Origin: Paraburkholderia sp. BL23I1N1
GTDB lineage: Bacteria > Pseudomonadota > Gammaproteobacteria > Burkholderiales > Burkholderiaceae
DNA: 64,000 nt
Assembly (NCBI RefSeq): GCF_003610295.1
Contig: NZ_RAPV01000003.1
Coordinates: forward strand, 124,001-188,000
Direction of reading: 5' to 3'
The notes below the pieces were generated by a model, which was not told where the DNA came from, did not search any database, and worked only from the letters and a program-made list of their open reading frames with translations. How positions within the stretch are numbered: the stretch's first letter is position 1; each line of letters opens with the position of its first letter. The translations under genes and the position numbers were made by a program. Below are positions 1 through 10,299 of this stretch, in pieces.

Positions 1-1057
1 CGGCCAGTACAGCAAGTCCGCCGATGATGCCGTAATCGGTCATGTAAGCGAGCATCTGGTTATGGGCTTCGCCTCTGCCCAGCTGCGCAGCAAGAGGTGT
101 GAGCAACCCCGAATCGGCAAACGACTGCATGCTGTTGCGGAAGCCGTCGCCGCCGAGGCCGAGCAGCGGATGGCTCGCAACGATGCGCGCTGCCGCCTCG
201 TAGAGCTGCAGACGGATACCGAACGACGTGTCCTTGTTGCCATGTGTGTATTGCACCAGATCCTGCGAAAGATCGCTGACGCGGTCGCGAGCGGTCGGCG
301 AAAACACATACACGCCGACCAGAATCGCGACGATCGCAAGCGGCAACAGCACCTTCCATTTGCGTGACTTGCCACGGCTGCGTAAGTAGAGAATCATCGC
401 GGCGATCACAGGGATCGCTACCCACCCGCCACGCGAGCCGGTGATCAACGACGCGGACAATCCCGCAAAGAGGCCCGCCACCTTGACGATGCGCACAGCC
501 AGCCGGTCCTTGCGCCACCAGTTCATCGACAGGATGGACAGTGCGCCCATCACCAGCGCGATATCGCCGAAGTGAATCGGATTCAGAAACTTGCTGCTAA
601 GCCGACCGAGGCCCCAGTCACGGGGCGCGATCAAGAGAATGCCGAGCGACATCAGACCGGCGAGCGCAAACGACAGATCGGTCCACGCGAGCAAGCGCGG
701 CAAACAGCGACGCAACACGAGGAACAGCGGCGCTGCGGCGAAGAAACGGGAAGGCGAATCGAGTGTGCTGGCCACTACCATGCCGTGCCACGCGCCCCCG
801 AGCAGCACGGCAAAAAACGGACTCGCCGTGGCTACGCACAGCGCAATATCGATACGGTCCCACTGGAGCGGCGGCAGGCCGGTCCAGGATTTAGGCGACG
901 CCAGCAAGGCAAGAGAAATGAGTGCGGCCGCGATCGACAAGGCACTACCCGCACCGTGTATCAGCAAGGTGGCCGACGGATACGTGAGCAGGAATAACGC
1001 TGGCAGCAGGTTTCGTGAGTTGACACTCAGGGAAGATTTTTTTGCGGGCGTCGGCAT
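1..1057 (-). CDS. waaL: O-antigen ligase family protein (WaaL/Wzy-like), 3' end outside window
   Basis: A minus-strand frame runs open from an ATG at 1057 to the window edge (352 codons, C-terminus missing). It is a polytopic membrane protein with many hydrophobic segments. The conserved late periplasmic region is visible: a GLGGDGF stretch followed by EAHNQML, whose histidine falls at about residue 332; WaaL/Wzy enzymes carry a conserved histidine here. The family joins undecaprenyl-linked O-antigen to lipid A-core on the periplasmic side of the inner membrane, or polymerises it. The neighbouring glycosyltransferase, msbA and waaE-like genes fit an LPS core cluster. Ligase versus polymerase or protein O-glycosylase cannot be separated by eye. 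Upstream in-frame codons exist, so the start is not certain. Confidence 0.8.
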   Translation of the reverse strand, partial: MPTPAKKSSLSVNSRNLLPALFLLTYPSATLLIHGAGSALSIAAALISLALLASPKSWTGLPPLQWDRIDIALCVATASPFFAVLLGGAWHGMVVASTLDSPSRFFAAAPLFLVLRRCLPRLLAWTDLSFALAGLMSLGILLIAPRDWGLGRLSSKFLNPIHFGDIALVMGALSILSMNWWRKDRLAVRIVKVAGLFAGLSASLITGSRGGWVAIPVIAAMILYLRSRGKSRKWKVLLPLAIVAILVGVYVFSPTARDRVSDLSQDLVQYTHGNKDTSFGIRLQLYEAAARIVASHPLLGLGGDGFRNSMQSFADSGLLTPLAAQLGRGEAHNQMLAYMTDYGIIGGLAVLA

Positions 1058-1355
1058 GTCTGATGAATTTAGCCAGCCGTTGCGACAGCTGGCGCGCGCG
1101 ACCGGAAATATTGGCCTCGCTATTGTACCGGGTTCCCACCCCTATCCGATCAATAAGCGCCCGCGCCCCTGCCGTGGACAATCACACTGGCTTCGGCGTC
1201 ATGCCGCCCGAACCGGAATCTGCGCGAAAGCATGCCGGCGTGTGCTGGTACCATACGGGCCACACGCTCCGCCGTGGCGAGTAGCCAGCCTTGATGCACC
1301 GCGCCGCAACGCCCCGCTGTCAGGGAGACCCAGAATTTTTCCCAGTATTCGAGCA

Positions 1356-2519
1356 ATGAAACGATTAATGCGCGCGCTCTATCGCAGCGCACCTGCCGAC
1401 GTGAAAAGAATCGTGGACACGGCCGTCAGCCGCTCCGTCCGCATTCCCTATGCCGGCGTGGCGCATGAGCCCGACGTGTTCCTGCGCAAGGCCTCCCGGG
1501 CGCAAATCGTGAAGAAGTATCTACACAAGCATCTGCTGCTCAAATGGCATGGGCAGACGCGCCTGCAACTCAACAACGCAGTCGGGGTCAAGCGCTTGCT
1601 GTGGATCTACACCGGCAAGCGCAATTTCGGCGACGCGACGATGGACATGTCCGGGCGGGCGCTGCTGAAGGGCACCGGCTTCGAAATCGACCTTTTCACA
1701 TTGCCAAACCTGCACAAGCTGTTCGAGCAGGACGACGTCTTCCAGAACGTATTTTCCGACTTACAGGATCTTTCCGACCGTCGCTACGATGCGATCCTGA
1801 TGTCGGAGTACAACCTGCCGTCGATCAAGCTGAAGACGAAATACTTCAACAAGCTCCCGTACGCGTGCCTCTTCCAGTACTTCTATGGTCCGGACCGCAA
1901 TCAGACCACCTTCAGCCATGCCGCGATCAACCACGTCTTCTCGCTCGGCTACAGCGACGCCGAAATCGTTTCGACAAGCAAGCCGTATCTTGCGGCCAAG
2001 GCGCGCACTCACGATTCGGTTGGCCCGTTCCTGCCGGACGACCGGTTCCTGGCGCTTGCGGTCGGCGGGATCGATGCGAACCGCACCTACCGGCAATGGG
2101 GAGCGTTGCTCGAACTCATCGATCGCTCCGACGACCGGAACATGCCGAAGCAGATCGTTCTGCTTGGCTCGGACAATGGGGTCGCGATGGCGGATGAATT
2201 GTTGAGCCGAACCTTCGGCACCCTGAAGATCACTTCATGCGTCGGCAAGCTGACATTGCTGCAGTCGCGCGAAATGATCGCAAACGCAAGTCTCTTTGTG
2301 GGCGCGGACGGCGGACTGATGCACGTCGCGCACTCCACGCCAACGCCGAGCGTCTCATTGTTTTCCGACCGCGAGCCGCCCTATCTGCGTCTGACCGAAC
2401 AATGCCATTCGATCGGCATTCAGAGCAGCGGCGACGTGGACGAGATCGCACCGGCCAACATCATGAGCGCCATCGAAACGCAGTTGGCCAATGCAGCCAA
2501 ACGGGTTTTTGCCGTTTAG
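1356..2519 (+). CDS. Glycosyltransferase family 9 (heptosyltransferase-like)
   Basis: A 387-residue cytoplasmic glycosyltransferase of the GT9/WaaF-WaaC fold. The C-terminal half has the expected sugar-nucleotide binding pattern: a PDDRFLALAVGG strand, KQIVLLGSDNG, and FVGADGGLMHVAHSTPTPSVSLF, which matches the family's D-G-G-x-x-H-x-A signature for donor binding. Family members transfer heptose or a related sugar onto the LPS inner core. The frame is open far upstream, but the ATG at 1356 gives a protein of usual family length and the upstream part reads like non-coding DNA. It is divergent from the waaL-like gene and convergent with msbA. The exact sugar is unknown; the N-terminal half is divergent, so a true heptosyltransferase role is inference. 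Confidence 0.8.
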   Translation: MKRLMRALYRSAPADVKRIVDTAVSRSVRIPYAGVAHEPDVFLRKASRAQIVKKYLHKHLLLKWHGQTRLQLNNAVGVKRLLWIYTGKRNFGDATMDMSGRALLKGTGFEIDLFTLPNLHKLFEQDDVFQNVFSDLQDLSDRRYDAILMSEYNLPSIKLKTKYFNKLPYACLFQYFYGPDRNQTTFSHAAINHVFSLGYSDAEIVSTSKPYLAAKARTHDSVGPFLPDDRFLALAVGGIDANRTYRQWGALLELIDRSDDRNMPKQIVLLGSDNGVAMADELLSRTFGTLKITSCVGKLTLLQSREMIANASLFVGADGGLMHVAHSTPTPSVSLFSDREPPYLRLTEQCHSIGIQSSGDVDEIAPANIMSAIETQLANAAKRVFAV

Positions 2520-2571
2520 GCGGTGAGCGGCGTAGCCGACGTATGTCTGCTACGCGCGCTCACGTCACAGA

Positions 2572-4365
2572 TCAGGCTGCGTCCTGCTGAAACTGAATCC
2601 GATGCAGATGCGCGTACAGACCGCCTTGCGCCAGCAACTCGCGATGGCTGCCGCGCTCGACGATATGCCCTGCGTCCATCACCAGGATCCGGTTGGCGCG
2701 CTCGATGGTCGACAAGCGGTGCGCGATGACGAGGGTCGTGCGGCCCTTCATCAGCGTTTCCAGCGCCGCCTGCACATGGCGTTCGGATTCGGAATCCAGC
2801 GCCGAGGTGGCTTCGTCGAGGATCAGGATCGGCGCGTCTTTATAGATCGCGCGCGCGATCGCCAGACGCTGGCGTTGACCGCCTGACAGCATCATGCCGT
2901 TGTCGCCGACCAGGGTATCGATGCCATTGGGCATCGCTTCGACGGTATCCCACAGATTCGCCGCGCGCAGCGCCGCCTTGACTTTGTCCGGATCGGCCGT
3001 CTCGCCATACGCAACGTTGTTGGCCACCGTGTCGTTGAACAGCACCACGTCCTGGCTCACCATCGCGATCTGGCTGCGCAGCGCGTGCAGGCCGTATTCC
3101 GGTAGCGCGACGCCGTCGACCAGAATCGCACCGCCGGTCGGATCGAAAAAGCGCGGCAGCAAATTCACCAGCGTGGTCTTGCCGCTGCCCGACGGGCCCG
3201 CCAGCGCGACCATTTCGCCCGGCGCCACCGTGAACGACACATGGTCGAGCGTGTGGCGACTATGAGTGGCATTGCTGCCGTAGCTGAACGAGACATCGCG
3301 GAATTCCACTTCACCCCGAGCGCGTTCGAGCGGCTTGCCGCCGCCCTCCGGTTCAGACGGCTCGTCGATCAGGCCGAAAATCAGTTCGCACGCCGTCATG
3401 CCGCGTTGCAGTGGCTGGTTCACGTCCATCAAATGCTTGAGCGGCGAGATGATCAGCAGCATCGACGTGACGAACGCCACAAAGCCGCCGACGGTGGTCT
3501 GATCCGATGTCGATTGCACAACGGCGATCGTAATCACCACGGCGAGCGCGATCGACGCCAGAAACTGCGTCAACGGTTGCGCGAGGCCGCCGGAGACAGT
3601 CATACGCATGGCATAGCCACGCAGACGCTTGCTCATTGCCGCGAAGCGATCCATCTCGTACTGCTCTCCGTTGTGGACCTTGACGACCTTGTAGCCACCC
3701 ACTGTCTCTTCGACGATATACGACAGCTCGTTGGTCAGCAGTTGATGCTCGCGGTTCAGACGCCGCAAACGACGGTTGATCTTGCCGACCAGCCAGCCAA
3801 TCCCCGGCAGCAGCACCGCGACGATCAGCGTCAGACGCCAGTTCAGATAGAACAGATAGCCGAGCAGGAAGACAACTGTCAGCGAATCGCGCACTAATGT
3901 GACCAGCACGCTCAACAGCACGTTGAGAATCTGGTTCACCTCGAAAACGATAGCGTTGATCACCGTGCTCGCGGTTTCGCGCTGGAAGAACGCCACGCTC
4001 GTGTGAATCATCCGGTCGAACATCTTCAGGCGAAGTTCGAGCAGGATCTTGTTCGACACGTAGGCGAGCAAATAGCCGGACGCGTATTGCGACACGCCGC
4101 GAATCAGCGCAAGTCCGATCACCGCGACCGGCACGAACCACTTGGCGCTGTCGCTGGCATGCGTGCCGAAGCCCTTGTCCAGCAGCGGCTTGAGCAACGC
4201 GGGGATCGCCGCATCAGTGCCGGCGCTCACGGCCATTGCAACGATTGCGCCGACCACCACCCACAGCAGCGGCTTGATATAAGGCCACAAACGCCGAAAG
4301 ACGACGGCAGGCGACGATGCTTCGCCTGAACCGATGGGTTTGCTTAACGTTGGCTTCGCGCTCAA
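2572..4365 (-). CDS. msbA: Lipid A export ABC transporter, ATP-binding/permease protein
   Basis: A 597-residue half-transporter with an N-terminal six-helix membrane domain (about residues 25-315) and a C-terminal nucleotide-binding domain. Walker [13 protein letters not shown] signature LSGGQRQ, Walker [12 protein letters not shown] and the switch histidine in VIAHRLSTI are all present. MsbA homodimers flip lipid A-core from the inner to the outer leaflet of the inner membrane before transport to the outer membrane. The length matches the family (about 580-600). It is divergent from the waaE-like gene with a shared 188-bp intergenic region and sits in an LPS biosynthesis block, which supports MsbA over other exporters of the same fold. 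Confidence 0.93.
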   Translation of the reverse strand: MSAKPTLSKPIGSGEASSPAVVFRRLWPYIKPLLWVVVGAIVAMAVSAGTDAAIPALLKPLLDKGFGTHASDSAKWFVPVAVIGLALIRGVSQYASGYLLAYVSNKILLELRLKMFDRMIHTSVAFFQRETASTVINAIVFEVNQILNVLLSVLVTLVRDSLTVVFLLGYLFYLNWRLTLIVAVLLPGIGWLVGKINRRLRRLNREHQLLTNELSYIVEETVGGYKVVKVHNGEQYEMDRFAAMSKRLRGYAMRMTVSGGLAQPLTQFLASIALAVVITIAVVQSTSDQTTVGGFVAFVTSMLLIISPLKHLMDVNQPLQRGMTACELIFGLIDEPSEPEGGGKPLERARGEVEFRDVSFSYGSNATHSRHTLDHVSFTVAPGEMVALAGPSGSGKTTLVNLLPRFFDPTGGAILVDGVALPEYGLHALRSQIAMVSQDVVLFNDTVANNVAYGETADPDKVKAALRAANLWDTVEAMPNGIDTLVGDNGMMLSGGQRQRLAIARAIYKDAPILILDEATSALDSESERHVQAALETLMKGRTTLVIAHRLSTIERANRILVMDAGHIVERGSHRELLAQGGLYAHLHRIQFQQDAA

Positions 4366-4553
4366 GGAATCCTCTGAGATTGCGGGACAGCTTCCGCGCA
4401 GCCGGCAGGATGCCTGACGCGTGGAATATCAAAAATCAGCATTGTAAACGCTTGGGGACAACGGCCGGAGGTTACGGATCGGGCGCCTCGGACGGTCCTG
4501 TGTATACTTGCGCGACCTATTCCGCCACCCCGCACCCTCCACGCACTTCAGGT

Positions 4554-5315
4554 ATGCAAGAAACCACCCTCGGTGTCGCCATCATCGCCAAAAACGCCGC
4601 GGCGCGACTGGCCGAATGCCTGCAGGCCGTGGCCTTCGCCGATCAGATCGTCGTGATCGACGGCGGCAGCACCGACGGTACCGCGGACATCGCCCGTGCG
4701 CACGGCGCGCGCGTGCTCGAGCAGATCGACTGGCCGGGTTTTGGCCCACAAAAAAACCGCGCCGTGGACGCGCTCACCACCCGTTGGATTCTCTCCATCG
4801 ACGCCGACGAGATCGTCTCGCCGGAACTGGCAGCGGCAATCCGCGCGGCGCTGAGCGCTCCCACCGCCGACGTCTATGCGGTGGACCGGTTGTCGAGCTT
4901 TTGCGGCCACTGGATTCACCACAGCGGCTGGTATCCGGACTGGATTCCGCGCCTGTTCAAACGTGGCGCCGCGCGTTTTTCCGACGACCTCGTGCACGAG
5001 CGCCTCGTGTTCGACACGCCATCGCAGCGCCTGACCGGCAAGCTGATGCACTACTCCTACGAGGACTTCGAAGGCGTATTGCGCAAGCTCGACGCGTATT
5101 CGACAGCGGGTGCGCAACAACGTCATGCGGCAGGCAAGCGCGGCAGTTTCGGCAAAGCGCTCGGGCGCGGCGCCTGGGCGTTCGTGCGGACCTACGTGCT
5201 GCGGCGCGGATTTCTCGACGGCCGCGCAGGTTTCATGATCGCGGTGTTCAACGCCGAAACGGTGTACTACCGGTTCTTGAAGCTGGCGCGGCTCGGAGAA
5301 AAGACGCGGCGGTAG
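4554..5315 (+). CDS. Glycosyltransferase family 2, WaaE/KdtX-like
   Basis: A 253-residue GT-A fold enzyme. The N-terminus (TTLGVAIIAKNAAARLAECL) and the acidic motif in VVIDGGSTDGTADIA are typical of the WaaE/KdtX subgroup, as is ILSIDADEIVSPEL with the metal-binding D-x-D-like acid cluster. HHSGWYPDWIPRLFKR is another subgroup hallmark. Family members add glucose or a similar sugar to inner-core heptose at the cytoplasmic face. The frame extends upstream to 4317, but that part overlaps the msbA start on the other strand; the ATG at 4554 lies directly before the conserved N-terminus. The C-terminal 40 residues are basic and hydrophobic, consistent with membrane association. Convergent with dnaE. 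Confidence 0.87.
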   Translation: MQETTLGVAIIAKNAAARLAECLQAVAFADQIVVIDGGSTDGTADIARAHGARVLEQIDWPGFGPQKNRAVDALTTRWILSIDADEIVSPELAAAIRAALSAPTADVYAVDRLSSFCGHWIHHSGWYPDWIPRLFKRGAARFSDDLVHERLVFDTPSQRLTGKLMHYSYEDFEGVLRKLDAYSTAGAQQRHAAGKRGSFGKALGRGAWAFVRTYVLRRGFLDGRAGFMIAVFNAETVYYRFLKLARLGEKTRR

Positions 5316-5378
5316 GGGCCGGCGCGCGTTGACGGCGTTGGCGGTTTTGCCCACGCCGTGGCGTGGACAATCCAGACA

Positions 5379-8300
5379 TCAATAAACGATTTCGATCGAG
5401 CTTCCGGCAAACTCGCCACGCAATGCCGCGAGCAGTTCGTCGGTCGGCTTGACGCGCCACGCGTCGCCCAGACGCATTTCGCCTTGCGCATTCTCGCTGC
5501 GATAGACCACCTGCACGGCAAGGCCGTTCGGAATCTGCACCGCCTGGCGCTGACCACCGCCGCCATAGCCACCGCCGTTGCGGCCACCACCGCCTCCATT
5601 GCCGCCCCGTGACGACGCCGCCGGCGCCGGTGCGGCTTGTGGCTCGTCCTTACCCGCGCTATGCGCTTCGAGCACGCGCCGCAATGCCGACGCGTCCGCA
5701 TTGCCGTTCATCTGCACCTTCACGGCTTCCGCATAACGGCAACGGGCGCGGCCGAGATCCATCACTGTATCGACCGTGAAGCGGATGCCGCCCGTGAATG
5801 CGTCGTTACGCGCCGAGCCTTGCACGACCAGCAGTTCGTCTTCCTTGAAGAGTTGCTTATGCGCCTCGAAGGTCTCGTTGAAGACGGTCACTTCGCATTG
5901 ACCGGTACCGTCGTCGAGCAGCGCAATCAGCATCTTGCCGCGCTGTGTCATCTGCGTGCGCAGCGACGCGATCACGCCAGCGACAAGCTTGTCGCGCCCT
6001 TCCTTCAGCTCGCCGATCTTCTGGCGCACGAAACGGCGCACTTCGTCCTTATAGGCGTCGAACAGATGGCCCGACAGGTAGAAGCCTAACGCGCCCTTCT
6101 CTTCCTGCAGTTTCTTCTTTTCGGGCCACTCCGGCTCGTCGACCAGCTCGTGCCCTTGAGACGGTGCATCGCCCATATCGAACAAGCCGGCCTGCATCGC
6201 GTTGGCGCTTGCCTGCTCGGCGGCTTCCATGGCCAGCGAGACGGAGGCGATCAGTTGTGCGCGATTCGCGTGCAACGTGTCGAACGCACCGGCGCGGATC
6301 AATGCTTCCACCGTGCGGCGATTGACGATCCGGCGGTCGACCCGGTTGCAGAAGTCGAAGATGTCGACGAACGGGCCTTCTTCGCGCGCACGCAGGATTT
6401 CTTCGATCGCGTTCTGGCCGCTGCCCTTGATCGCGCCGAGACCGTAGCGGATTGTTTTCGACCGTTTGCCGTCCGCTTCCGCGACCGGTTCGAAACGGTA
6501 CGCCGACAGATTGACGTCTGGCGGCAGCACGGCCATCTTGTTCGTGAGGCAATCCTCGAACAGGATCTTGACCTTGTCCGTGTCGTCCATGGCGAGCGAC
6601 ATATTCGCCGCCATGAATTCGGCCGGATGGTGCGCCTTCAGCCAAGCGGTGTAATACGCTAGCAACGCATACGCAGCAGCGTGCGACTTGTTGAAGCCGT
6701 AGCCCGCGAACTTCTCCATCAAGTCGAAGATTTCGTCCGCTTTCTCGCCGGTCAGCCCGTTTTTCGAGGCGCCCTGGCGGAACAGCTCGCGATGCTCGGC
6801 CATTTCCTCGGCCTTCTTCTTACCCATCGCGCGGCGCAGCAAGTCGGCGCCGCCGAGCGAGTAGCCGCCGATGATCTGCGCCATCTGCATCACCTGCTCC
6901 TGATAGACCATGATGCCGTAGGTCTCTTTCAGAACAGGTTCGACGCGCGGATCCGGATACTCCACCACTTCGCGGCCGTGCTTACGCGCGCAGAAGCTTG
7001 GGATCAGGTCCATTGGGCCCGGACGGTACAACGCGACCAGCGCGATGATGTCCTCGAAGCGGTCGGGCTGCGCGTCTTTCAGCATGCCTTGCATGCCGCG
7101 GCTTTCCAGCTGGAACACGGCGACCGTGTTCGCTTTCTTCAGGATCGAGAACGACGCAGCGTCATCAAGCGGCACCTGCGCGAGCGACCAGTCTTGCTTC
7201 GACGGATCGAGACGGCGGATATAGCGCTCGGCCCAGTCGAGAATCGTCAGCGTGGTGAGGCCCAAAAAGTCGAACTTCACGAGGCCGACGGCTTCGACGT
7301 CGTCCTTGTCGTACTGGCTCACAACGCCGCTTTCGTCGCCCTGCGTATAGAGCGGGCAGAAATCGGTCAGCTTGCCCGGCGCGATCAGCACGCCGCCGGC
7401 ATGCATACCGACGTTCCGCGTGAGGCCTTCCACGCGTTGCGCGAGTTCGAGCAATTGATGCACTTCGTCTTCGTTGTCGAAGCGCTCCTGCAGCAGCGGC
7501 TCTTCCTTCATCGCGTCGGCGATGGTGACGTGTTTGCCCGGCTTGAACGGAATCAGCTTCGCGATCCCGTCAGTGAACATGTAGCCGAGATCGAGCACGC
7601 GGCCGATATCGCGCACCGCTGCCTTCGCCGCCATCGTGCCGAAGGTCGCGATCTGCGACACCGCGCCTGCGCCGTACTTCTCCTTCACGTACTGAATCAC
7701 ACGGTCGCGGCCGTGCTGGCAGAAGTCGATGTCGAAGTCGGGCATCGAGACCCGTTCCGGATTCAGGAACCGTTCGAACAGCAGGTTGTAGCGCAGCGGG
7801 TCGAGGTCGGTCACGCCGAGCGCATACGCGACCAGCGAGCCTGCACCCGACCCCCGGCCCGGACCGACCGGCACGCCGTTGTTCTTGGCCCAGTTGATGA
7901 AGTCCGCAACGATCAGGAAGTAGCCCGGGAAGCCCATCTTGATGATCGTGCCGCACTCGAATTCGAGGCGCTGGTAATACGTTTCGCGCTGCGCCTCGCG
8001 CTCCGCCGTATCCGGATACAACTGTTCGAGACGCTTTTCGAGGCCCTCTTTCGACAATTGCACGAGGTAGTCGTCGAGCGACATGCCGTCGGGTGTCGGA
8101 AAGAGCGGCAGCTTCGGCTTGCCGAGTTCGAGCGTCAGATTGCAGCGCCTGGCGATTTCGACACTATTGGCGAGCGCCGACGGAATGTCCGCAAACAGCC
8201 CCGCCATTTCCTCTTGCGTACGGAAATACTGCTCGGACGTAAAGCGTTTCGAGCGGCGCGGATTCGCCAGGATGTCGCCTTCGGAAATACACACGCGTGC

Positions 8301-8954
8301 TTCGTGCGCGGTGAAATCGTCCGGTGTCATGAACTGCATCGGGTGAGTGGCCACCACCGGCAATTTCAGCGACGCCGCGAGCGCAACCGCCTGCTGCACG
8401 TACTGCTCGCCGCCCGGCTGACCGCACCGTTGCAGTTCGATATAGAAGCCGCCCGGAAACACCTTCGCCCAATGCAGTGCATTGCGTTTGGCCGCTTCTT
8501 CGTTGCCGGCGGCAAGCGCGAGAGCAATGTCACCCTGTTGAGCCCCCGACAACGCAAGCAGGCCCTCACCCAGACCGGATTCGAGCCAGCCGGCTTCGAT
8601 TTCCGCGCGACCGCGATACTGATTGGTGAGCGACGCCTTGCTGAGCAGCTCGCACAGATTCAGATAGCCGCGCCGATTCTTGACCAGCAGCAGCAAACGC
8701 GAAGGCTTGTCGCGGTCGTCGGGATTGGTGATCCAGACGTCGCAGCCGGCAATGGGTTTGACCCCTTTGCCGCGGGCTTCCTTATAGAAACGGACGAGGC
8801 CGAACGCGTTGCCGAGGTCGGTAAGGGCGAGCGCACCCTGACCGTCTTTGGCGGCGGCCTTGACGATGTCGTCAAGACGCACGATGCCATCGGCAATCGA
8901 GAATTCGGAATGGACGCGGAGATGAACGAAGCGGGGATCTGACATGGGCGACAT
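5379..8954 (-). CDS. dnaE: DNA polymerase III subunit alpha
   Basis: A 1191-residue replicative polymerase catalytic subunit. The N-terminal PHP domain begins FVHLRVHSEFSIADG. The palm carries PDFDIDF with catalytic aspartates at about residues 406-410. The tandem helix-hairpin-helix region (GRDK.. downstream) and an OB fold (VAGVIASLRTQMTQRGK) follow. The PHP metal ligands are partly degenerate, as in proteobacteria that use a separate epsilon exonuclease. Odd: a glycine-rich insert of about 22 residues (GG, NGGG, YGGGG repeats) lies at about residues 1113-1134, just before the C-terminal tau-binding region. A second ATG three codons in (8945) is an equally possible start. Confidence 0.97.
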   Translation of the reverse strand: MSPMSDPRFVHLRVHSEFSIADGIVRLDDIVKAAAKDGQGALALTDLGNAFGLVRFYKEARGKGVKPIAGCDVWITNPDDRDKPSRLLLLVKNRRGYLNLCELLSKASLTNQYRGRAEIEAGWLESGLGEGLLALSGAQQGDIALALAAGNEEAAKRNALHWAKVFPGGFYIELQRCGQPGGEQYVQQAVALAASLKLPVVATHPMQFMTPDDFTAHEARVCISEGDILANPRRSKRFTSEQYFRTQEEMAGLFADIPSALANSVEIARRCNLTLELGKPKLPLFPTPDGMSLDDYLVQLSKEGLEKRLEQLYPDTAEREAQRETYYQRLEFECGTIIKMGFPGYFLIVADFINWAKNNGVPVGPGRGSGAGSLVAYALGVTDLDPLRYNLLFERFLNPERVSMPDFDIDFCQHGRDRVIQYVKEKYGAGAVSQIATFGTMAAKAAVRDIGRVLDLGYMFTDGIAKLIPFKPGKHVTIADAMKEEPLLQERFDNEDEVHQLLELAQRVEGLTRNVGMHAGGVLIAPGKLTDFCPLYTQGDESGVVSQYDKDDVEAVGLVKFDFLGLTTLTILDWAERYIRRLDPSKQDWSLAQVPLDDAASFSILKKANTVAVFQLESRGMQGMLKDAQPDRFEDIIALVALYRPGPMDLIPSFCARKHGREVVEYPDPRVEPVLKETYGIMVYQEQVMQMAQIIGGYSLGGADLLRRAMGKKKAEEMAEHRELFRQGASKNGLTGEKADEIFDLMEKFAGYGFNKSHAAAYALLAYYTAWLKAHHPAEFMAANMSLAMDDTDKVKILFEDCLTNKMAVLPPDVNLSAYRFEPVAEADGKRSKTIRYGLGAIKGSGQNAIEEILRAREEGPFVDIFDFCNRVDRRIVNRRTVEALIRAGAFDTLHANRAQLIASVSLAMEAAEQASANAMQAGLFDMGDAPSQGHELVDEPEWPEKKKLQEEKGALGFYLSGHLFDAYKDEVRRFVRQKIGELKEGRDKLVAGVIASLRTQMTQRGKMLIALLDDGTGQCEVTVFNETFEAHKQLFKEDELLVVQGSARNDAFTGGIRFTVDTVMDLGRARCRYAEAVKVQMNGNADASALRRVLEAHSAGKDEPQAAPAPAASSRGGNGGGGGRNGGGYGGGGQRQAVQIPNGLAVQVVYRSENAQGEMRLGDAWRVKPTDELLAALRGEFAGSSIEIVY

Positions 8955-9239
8955 TGTAACTCCACCCTTCCGGAGTTTTCAGGCCAAAACCGCGCGTTAG
9001 CCCCTCGGCTTAGGAGCGAAACGCGGGAGCGCCGCAAGAGCACCACACGCCGAAGTTTTGCGGGCGATTTGCGCTGCCGCAACAGACTGGCCATTCGGCC
9101 GAGTCGGACGAAGCGCCAGCTTGAGGGATAATACGAGTTTCGCCCTATTCGACGTGGCCGCGCCGCATGGAACCTGATGCGGGCAGTTCAATGCGCCCCC
9201 ATTTCCACGCTGCCGGGCACTTCTTACCGCTGGACACAC

Positions 9240-10103
9240 ATGAGTATCGTCAATCTCGCCGCGTATCATTTCGCGACTATCGAAGACACCGCCGCATGGC
9301 GCCCGCTCGTCACTGAGCGCTGCAATACGCTCGGCTTGCGCGGCACCGTCCTGCTGGCGCCGGAAGGCATCAACCTGTTCGTCGCCGGCACTCGCGAAGC
9401 CACGGACGCGTTCATCGACTACATCCGCCACGACGCGCTGTTCGAAGGCAAGTTCGCCAATCTGCAGTTCAAGGAAAGCCTGTCGGACAAGCAGCCGTTC
9501 ACCCGTATGCTGGTCAAGCTCAAACGCGAGATCATCACGATGAAAAAGCCGGCGATCCGCCCGGAGCTTGGCCGCGCACCGTTTGTGGACGCCCCCACGC
9601 TGAAAAGCTGGCTCGACCGCGGCCATGACGACGAAGGGCGCCCCGTCGTGATGCTCGATACGCGCAACGCATTCGAAGTGGACGTCGGCACCTTTGACGA
9701 CGCGCTGGACTACCGCATTACGAAATTCAGCGAATTTCCGGAAGTCATCGAGCAGAACCGCGCCGACCTCGAAGGCAAGACGGTGGTGTCGTTCTGCACA
9801 GGCGGGATTCGCTGCGAGAAGGCGGCGATCCACATGAAGGAAGTCGGCATTGAGAACGTGTACCAACTCGAAGGCGGCATCCTGAAGTATTTCGAGGAAG
9901 TCGGCGGCGCGCATTATCACGGCGACTGCTTCGTATTCGACTACCGCACCGCGCTCAATCCGCAGCTGGAGCCCACCGCGACCGTCCAGTGCTTCGGCTG
10001 CCGCGCGGTGGTGACGCCGGAAGCGCAACAATCGCCGATGTACGTGGCGGGCAAGACGTGTCCTGAATGTCATCCAGACAGCAAGGCGGCGCACGCCGCG
10101 TGA
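9240..10103 (+). CDS. trhO: Oxygen-dependent tRNA uridine(34) hydroxylase (rhodanese family)
   Basis: A 287-residue protein of the YceA/TrhO family. It has an N-terminal acylphosphatase-like domain containing [18 protein letters not shown] and a central rhodanese domain with the catalytic-cysteine loop [13 protein letters not shown]-terminal Cys-rich segment (CFGC followed by CPEC) looks like a metal-binding knuckle. The family hydroxylates U34 of certain tRNAs to 5-hydroxyuridine. The start at 9240 precedes the conserved [10 protein letters not shown]; upstream residues in the same frame are not family-like. It stands alone, followed by gluQ, another tRNA-modification enzyme gene, after about 200 bp. 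Confidence 0.93.
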   Translation: MSIVNLAAYHFATIEDTAAWRPLVTERCNTLGLRGTVLLAPEGINLFVAGTREATDAFIDYIRHDALFEGKFANLQFKESLSDKQPFTRMLVKLKREIITMKKPAIRPELGRAPFVDAPTLKSWLDRGHDDEGRPVVMLDTRNAFEVDVGTFDDALDYRITKFSEFPEVIEQNRADLEGKTVVSFCTGGIRCEKAAIHMKEVGIENVYQLEGGILKYFEEVGGAHYHGDCFVFDYRTALNPQLEPTATVQCFGCRAVVTPEAQQSPMYVAGKTCPECHPDSKAAHAA

Positions 10104-10299
10104 TGCCGGCAACCGCTTCCGCTGCGTCGCGGCGAACAGCGCCGCACGCGGGGCAACGCGGCTGAGGGCGTTACGACCCGGTGCGTAGGCTGAAGCGGAT
10201 GATGCTTCGAACCCGGCTGGCCATGCGACGTTGCGGCTTGGCATGGCGAACGCTCCCGATCCATCACGTTTGTTCCGCAACGATCCTTCCATCGAATCT

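Noticed and set aside
591..1355. Long N-terminal extension of the family 9 glycosyltransferase
   Set aside because: It overlaps the waaL-like gene on the other strand, is not glycosyltransferase-like, and an internal ATG gives normal length.
6681..8942. A 753-codon plus-strand frame opposite dnaE
   Set aside because: Antisense shadow of dnaE in high-GC DNA; His/Arg/Asp-rich composition and no recognisable domain.
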